This document shows, piece after piece, positions 31,898 through 36,655 of a DNA stretch of 36,655 bases. Position 1 is the stretch's first letter. Each line of letters opens with the position of its first letter. This DNA comes from JADLAT01 sp964348795 (GTDB taxonomy: Bacteria; Pseudomonadota; Alphaproteobacteria; Micavibrionales; Micavibrionaceae): assembly GCA_964348795.1 (NCBI GenBank), contig CAYGDY010000017.1, positions 1 through 36,655 of the forward strand, read 5' to 3'. The position numbers and the translations under genes were made by a program. The notes under the pieces are model-generated. The model was not told where the DNA came from, ran no database searches, and saw only the letters and a program-made list of their open reading frames with translations.

Positions 31898-34800
31898 ATG
31901 AATGAACTGATGAACCTCTTTGGTCAGCCAACAGGCCCGCAAAGTTTCGATAGTATCCGGATTTCGATTGCTTCGCCGGAGCAAATCCGGAGCTGGTCGT
32001 TCGGGGAAGTGAAAAAGCCCGAAACGATCAATTACCGGACATTCAAGCCTGAGAAGGACGGTCTGTTCTGTGCGCGGATTTTCGGTCCCATCAAGGATTA
32101 CGAGTGCCTCTGCGGGAAGTACAAACGCATGAAGTACAAGGGGATTATCTGCGAGAAATGCGGCGTGGAAGTCACGCTGACCAAGGTCCGCAGAGAGCGC
32201 ATGGGGCATATTGATCTGGCCTCGCCTGTTGCGCATATCTGGTTCCTGAAATCCCTGCCTTCGCGGATTGGTCTGATCATGGACATGACGCTGAAGGAGT
32301 TGGAGCGCGTGTTGTACTTCGAAAACTTCATTGTGATTGAGCCTGGCATGACTCCGCTGAAACCGCTTCAGCTCCTTTCGGAGGAAGAATATTACGCCGC
32401 GCAGGATGAATATGGTGAGGAGAATTTCCGCGCCAGCATCGGGGCCGAGGCCATGAAGGAAATTCTCTCCAGTCTGGATCTGGAAGCTGAAAAAGTGAAG
32501 GTTGAGGAAGATTTACGGGAAACCGGTTCTGAAGCCAAACGCAAAAAGCTTGTTAAGAGATTAAAATTGCTGGATTCTTTCTTGGAATCCGGTGCGCGTC
32601 CCGAATGGATGATTATGGACATCGTGCCGGTCCTGCCGCCCGAGCTCCGTCCGTTGGTGCCGCTGGATGGGGGTCGTTTTGCGACATCGGATCTGAACGA
32701 TCTGTACCGCCGCGTGATTAACCGGAACAACCGTTTGAAGCGCCTTATAGAACTGCGCGCGCCGGATATTATTGTCCGGAACGAAAAGCGTATGTTGCAG
32801 GAATCAGTCGATGCGCTGTTTGATAACGGCCGCCGTGGCCGTGTGATTACAGGTGCGAATAAACGTCCGCTGAAATCGCTGTCTGATATGCTCAAGGGAA
32901 AACAGGGGCGTTTTCGTCAGAACTTGCTCGGGAAACGGGTCGATTATTCGGGGCGTTCCGTGATCGTGGTAGGACCGGAGCTGAAACTGCATCAGTGCGG
33001 CATTCCGAAGAAAATGGCACTGGAGCTCTTCAAACCCTTTATCTATCACAAGCTGGAAATCTACGGCATGGCCTCAACGGTCAAGGCCGCCAAGAAAATG
33101 GTGGAAAAGGAGCGTCCCGAAGTGTGGGATATTCTGGAAGAAGTCATTCGCGAACATCCCGTGATGCTGAACCGTGCGCCAACGCTTCACCGCCTTGGTA
33201 TTCAGGCGTTTGAACCGGTGTTGATCGAAGGCAAAGCCATCCAGCTTCATCCGCTGGTTTGTACGGCGTTTAATGCGGACTTTGACGGGGACCAGATGGC
33301 GGTACACGTGCCCCTGTCTATTGAGGCCCAGCTTGAAGCGCGTTGTCTGATGATGGCGACCAATAATATCTTGTCGCCTTCCAACGGCAAGCCGGTGATT
33401 GTACCGACGCAGGACATTATTCTGGGTCTGTATTACTTGACATTGGCACTGGATAAGCAAAAGGGCGAAGGCATGATTTTCCGCGGAGCCGGTGAGATCG
33501 TGCATGCGCTGGAGGCCGGTGTTGTGTCGCTTCATGCGAAGGTGAAATGCCGTTATCACACGGTGGATGAAAACAACGAGCCGACAACGCTGATTGTGGA
33601 ATCCACACCTGGGCGTATTTTGGTGTCCGAGCTGTTCCCGCGTCATCCGGATGTGCCGTTCAGCCTGATTAACCAGACGATCACGAAAAAAGAGATCTCG
33701 AATATTATCGAGGTGGTCTATCGTCACTGTGGCCAGAAAGAGACCGTAATTTTCGCAGACCGTATGATGAAGCTGGGCTTCAAATATGCGTGTATTGCGG
33801 GTATTTCCTTTGGGAAGGACGATCTGGTGATTCCGGAATCCAAGGCCAAACTGGTGGGCGAGGCCGAAACCAAGGTCAAGGAATTCGAGCAACAATATCA
33901 GGACGGTCTGATTACAAAGGGCGAGAAATACAACAAGGTGATTGATATCTGGTCAAAATGTACGGATGATGTGGCTGACGCCATGATGAAGGGCATTTCC
34001 AATATCTCTGCCGGAAACCTGAATGCTGTCTATATGATGGCGCATTCGGGCGCAAGGGGGTCAGCGGCGCAGATTCGTCAGCTTGCCGGTATGCGGGGTC
34101 TGATGGCCAAGCCTTCGGGCGAGATCATCGAAACACCGATTATCTCGAACTTTAAGGAAGGTTTGTCGGTGCTGGAATACTTCAACTCCACGCACGGGGC
34201 GCGTAAGGGGCTGGCCGATACAGCATTGAAAACGGCGAACTCGGGGTATCTGACACGCCGTCTGGTGGATGTGGCGCAAGATGCTATTATTTCCGAGACA
34301 GATTGCGGTACGGAAAAAGGCATTTCCATGCGGGCTGTGATGAACGGCGCGGATGTGGTGGTGTCCTTGTCCGAGCGTGTTTTAGGCCGGACCTCTGCGA
34401 TTGATATTATCAATCCGCTCAATGGGAAGCCCCTTGTCAAGGCGGGCGAATTGATTGACGAGGTGAAATCCGAGTTGATTGAAACGGCTGGCATTGATGA
34501 AGTGAAAGTTCGCTCTGTTCTCACCTGTGAAGGCCAGAATAACGGCATTTGCGCGGCGTGTTATGGACGTGATCTGGCCCGCGGCACATCGGTCAATATC
34601 GGTGAGGCGGTTGGTGTGATGGCGGCCCAGTCTATCGGAGAGCCTGGAACACAGCTCACCATGCGGACGTTCCACATTGGTGGTGCGGCCCAGCGTGGTG
34701 CGGAGCGTTCTCATGTCGAGGCTAACATGGATGCCACCATCGAGGTGCGCAACCAGAATATCGTGAAAAATTCCTCCGGCGTGGCGATTGTCATGGGCCG

Positions 34801-36106
34801 GAACACCGAAATTGTCCTCAAAGACAAAAAAGGTGCGGAAAAAGCGGCCCACCGTGTGCCGTATGGCGCGAAGCTTCTGGTGATGGATGGCGGAAAAGTC
34901 AAGGCTGGCGATAAGATGGCGGAGTGGGATCCGTACACCTTGCCTGTTATTACCGAGAAAGACGGGGTGGCCCACTACTTTGATCTGGTGGACGGGGTCT
35001 CTGTCATTGATGATACCGATGAAGCGACGGGCATTGCCTCCAAAAAGGTTATTGACTGGCGGTCCCAGCCCAAGGGCAGTGATTTGAAACCACGGATCTC
35101 CTTGCTCGACAAGAAGAAAAACGTGATCAATCTGCCAAACGGTTTGCCAGCGAACTACTACCTGTCGGTGGATACTGTGTTGTCTGTGGAGAACGGGCAA
35201 GAGGTGAAGGCCGGTGATATTATCGCCCGTATTCCCCGCGAATCGTCCAAGACCCGTGATATTACAGGGGGTCTGCCGCGTGTGGCTGAATTGTTCGAAG
35301 CCCGCATGCCTAAGGATTTTGCGATTATTTCTGAAATTGACGGGTATGTCGAATTCGGGAAGGACTATAAGTCCAAGCGCCGGATTGTCGTGAAGCCTGC
35401 GAGTGCGGATGATGGGGAGCCACGCGAGTATCTGGTGCCCAAGGGCCGTCATTTGGCCGTGCATGAGGGCGATTTCGTCCGCAAGGGTGATCCCTTGCTG
35501 GATGGGGCCATGGTCCCGCACGATATTCTGGACATCATGGGGGTTGAGGCCTTGGCCGACTACCTGACCAACGAGGTGCAGGACGTGTACCGCCTCCAGG
35601 GGGTGCGGATCAACGATAAACACATCGAAGTGATCGTGCGCCAGATGATGCAAAAGGTCGAGGTTCTGGATGTTGGTGATTCGACCTATCTGGTGGGCGA
35701 GCATATCGACCGCGAGGAGTTCGACGAAGGCGTGGCCAAGGATCTGGCCAATGGCAAGCGTCCTGCGCAGGGCAAGCCTGTCTTGCAGGGGATTACGAAA
35801 GCCTCGCTCCAGACGCGTTCGTTTATCTCTGCCGCATCCTTCCAGGAGACCACGCGGGTTCTGACCGAAGCGGCAACGCAAGGCAAGATGGATCGTCTCC
35901 ATGGCCTGAAGGAAAACGTCATTGTCGGGCGTTTGATTCCGGCCGGAACGGGCGCGTATGTTGGCACCGTGAAGTATGTGGCCGCCGACCGCGACCGCGT
36001 GATTCTGGCCGCACAACAGGCACAGGGTGAAGGGCTGGAAGACTTGTCTGCGGTGTCTGCGGAAGAAAACGAGGCATCGGCCCTGAAAGAAGCCGCGAAC
36101 GGGTAG
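31898..36106 (+). CDS. rpoC: DNA-directed RNA polymerase subunit beta'
   Basis: 1402 aa catalytic subunit. The N-terminal zinc ribbon has C70, C72, C85 and C88, the same numbers as in E. coli. The Mg-binding NADFDGDQMAVH has D461, D463 and D465. The second zinc site is seen as LTCEGQNNGICAACYGRDL plus an upstream cysteine (DCGTEKG). The bridge and trigger-helix region (MAHSGARGSAAQIRQLAGMRGLMAKPSG) is intact. The ribosome site AAGGAAAG lies 9 bases before the ATG, just outside the inserted repeat. A strong terminator follows. Confidence 0.98.
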   Translation: MNELMNLFGQPTGPQSFDSIRISIASPEQIRSWSFGEVKKPETINYRTFKPEKDGLFCARIFGPIKDYECLCGKYKRMKYKGIICEKCGVEVTLTKVRRERMGHIDLASPVAHIWFLKSLPSRIGLIMDMTLKELERVLYFENFIVIEPGMTPLKPLQLLSEEEYYAAQDEYGEENFRASIGAEAMKEILSSLDLEAEKVKVEEDLRETGSEAKRKKLVKRLKLLDSFLESGARPEWMIMDIVPVLPPELRPLVPLDGGRFATSDLNDLYRRVINRNNRLKRLIELRAPDIIVRNEKRMLQESVDALFDNGRRGRVITGANKRPLKSLSDMLKGKQGRFRQNLLGKRVDYSGRSVIVVGPELKLHQCGIPKKMALELFKPFIYHKLEIYGMASTVKAAKKMVEKERPEVWDILEEVIREHPVMLNRAPTLHRLGIQAFEPVLIEGKAIQLHPLVCTAFNADFDGDQMAVHVPLSIEAQLEARCLMMATNNILSPSNGKPVIVPTQDIILGLYYLTLALDKQKGEGMIFRGAGEIVHALEAGVVSLHAKVKCRYHTVDENNEPTTLIVESTPGRILVSELFPRHPDVPFSLINQTITKKEISNIIEVVYRHCGQKETVIFADRMMKLGFKYACIAGISFGKDDLVIPESKAKLVGEAETKVKEFEQQYQDGLITKGEKYNKVIDIWSKCTDDVADAMMKGISNISAGNLNAVYMMAHSGARGSAAQIRQLAGMRGLMAKPSGEIIETPIISNFKEGLSVLEYFNSTHGARKGLADTALKTANSGYLTRRLVDVAQDAIISETDCGTEKGISMRAVMNGADVVVSLSERVLGRTSAIDIINPLNGKPLVKAGELIDEVKSELIETAGIDEVKVRSVLTCEGQNNGICAACYGRDLARGTSVNIGEAVGVMAAQSIGEPGTQLTMRTFHIGGAAQRGAERSHVEANMDATIEVRNQNIVKNSSGVAIVMGRNTEIVLKDKKGAEKAAHRVPYGAKLLVMDGGKVKAGDKMAEWDPYTLPVITEKDGVAHYFDLVDGVSVIDDTDEATGIASKKVIDWRSQPKGSDLKPRISLLDKKKNVINLPNGLPANYYLSVDTVLSVENGQEVKAGDIIARIPRESSKTRDITGGLPRVAELFEARMPKDFAIISEIDGYVEFGKDYKSKRRIVVKPASADDGEPREYLVPKGRHLAVHEGDFVRKGDPLLDGAMVPHDILDIMGVEALADYLTNEVQDVYRLQGVRINDKHIEVIVRQMMQKVEVLDVGDSTYLVGEHIDREEFDEGVAKDLANGKRPAQGKPVLQGITKASLQTRSFISAASFQETTRVLTEAATQGKMDRLHGLKENVIVGRLIPAGTGAYVGTVKYVAADRDRVILAAQQAQGEGLEDLSAVSAEENEASALKEAANG

Positions 36107-36133
36107 GGTTTCCCTCCTGCTTCTACGAATACG

Positions 36134-36164
36134 AAAAGGCGCCCTTATACGGCGCCTTTTTTTT
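36134..36164 (+). terminator. Intrinsic terminator after rpoC
   Basis: AAAAGGCGCC (36134-36143), a 7-base loop, and GGCGCCTTTT (36151-36160) continuing into T residues to 36164. The symmetric A-run upstream means it could also stop minus-strand transcription. Confidence 0.9.
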
Positions 36165-36176
36165 ATGCTCAAATAT

Positions 36177-36206
36177 TTGATTTTCATATTAATTATATGT
36201 TATAAC
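36177..36206 (+). promoter_or_regulatory. Predicted promoter of the small downstream gene
   Basis: TTGATT (36177-36182), an 18-base spacer and TATAAC (36201-36206), in a very AT-rich stretch just after the rpoC terminator. The expected start site (about 36213) coincides with the ATG at 36214, implying a leaderless message for the full frame. Confidence 0.4.
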
Positions 36207-36213
36207 CCGTCTC

Positions 36214-36621
36214 ATGTCGAATATGCCACGTGTTTTTGAAAAACTGACCCCTGTATTTAATCTTGTCTCTGCCCCTTTGGAGGTGCTCGGCAAGATATAG
36301 ATTTGTGAGTCTGTCAAGAAATCGGAGGCTGAACACTTTATGGATTGGGTGTTGTATGAGACCCGAAAAGTAACCTTAAAACGCTTGCGGGCTCAATTTC
36401 GGGAGGAGGAGGCTTCTGAAGATTTTCCAGACCTTCAAAAAAACGTGTTGCGGGGCTATTGTGGCTTTACACAATGTGTTGCGGGTTATGCGCTTCAGGA
36501 TATGGGATTAAAACCAAAAGCTTTTGTGACGCATAGTTTGCCTTTATTTTATCATGGGCATGCAGGTTTGACGCTCGAGATAAAAACGACAGAAGGGGAC
36601 AATATAGCCTCCGTCATATAA
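36214..36621 (+). pseudogene. Unrecognised small gene interrupted by an in-frame TAG
   Basis: The frame starts at ATG 36214 (MSNMPRVFEKLTPVFNLVSA, 28 codons), meets TAG at 36298-36300, then continues in the same frame as ICESVKKSEAEHF into MDWVLYETRKVTLKRLRAQF and on to TAA at 36621. Either the gene is broken by a nonsense mutation, or translation restarts at ATG 36340, which has GGAGG 11 bases upstream and would give 93 aa. The C-terminal half has GYCGFTQCVAGYALQDMG followed by HGHAGLTLEI. A cysteine at a helix start with a later histidine on a strand loosely recalls papain/transglutaminase-like folds, but I do not recognise the family. Confidence 0.5.
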
Positions 36622-36655
36622 ATTGATTCAAAGTGAAGATTTCATCAATGGAGCA

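Noticed and set aside
34382..36187. A 601-codon open frame antisense to rpoC
   Set aside because: Same reasoning as for rpoB: skewed composition, no domain, fully covered by rpoC.
24310..36231. 13-base identity CGAATATGCCACG near 24310 and near 36218
   Set aside because: Matches of this length are expected by chance in a 36-kb window, and the flanks do not align.
1..36655. CRISPR arrays, prophage, toxin-antitoxin or defence genes
   Set aside because: No regularly spaced direct repeats and no proteins of those families were seen; apart from the small repeat element the window is core genome.

Overview
The window is a stretch of bacterial chromosome that reads as Alphaproteobacteria. The indicators are a Cox11-CoxIII-DUF983-SURF1 cytochrome oxidase assembly cluster, a CoxF-like mini-protein, a DUF1674/SDHAF4 gene beside chorismate mutase and rsmB, an ETF-quinone oxidoreductase/TPR/ispE block, a clpS-clpA pair, and an RNA polymerase with typical alphaproteobacterial signatures. 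The genus cannot be fixed from sequence alone. The organism appears to respire aerobically, make isoprenoids by the MEP pathway and export a polysaccharide.

Layout. 1-2626 (minus): truncated clpA, clpS with its own promoter, and a class I aminotransferase. 2856-5902: a small surface-polysaccharide module, with an acyltransferase-3 and a transglutaminase-like protein on the minus strand and a divergent Wzy/WaaL-like polymerase whose start codon directly abuts that of its neighbour. 5866-10204 (minus): ETF-QO, a large TPR protein and ispE. 10287-12428: a family-4-like uracil-DNA glycosylase, tRNA-Gly(GCC), rlmE and a small membrane protein. 12567-17425 (plus): M48 peptidase with TPRs, CoxF-like peptide, an unrecognised secreted protein, ctaG, ctaE, a DUF983 protein and SURF1. 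17392-20132: rsmB and chorismate mutase (minus), SDHAF4 (plus), xthA (minus). 20148-24222 (minus): ybaB, dnaX, an outer-membrane beta-barrel protein and a Wza-type exporter. 24557-36106 (plus): rplK-rplA, rplJ-rplL, rpoB, rpoC with visible promoters, leaders and terminators. 36214-36621: a small unrecognised gene interrupted by an in-frame TAG.

Most of the gene content is housekeeping; the unusual parts are in the details. A 217-bp MITE-like inverted-repeat element sits between rpoB and rpoC, and its two arms differ by a compensatory base-pair change. The rplK cluster starts without secE-nusG, but its leader hairpin is kept. L10 carries a synonymous tandem duplication in its L7/L12-binding tail. 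The uracil-DNA glycosylase lacks all four expected Fe-S cysteines, and DnaX keeps only two of the four zinc cysteines. An unknown secreted protein lies inside the cytochrome oxidase assembly cluster. No CRISPR array, prophage, defence system or intact insertion sequence was seen.
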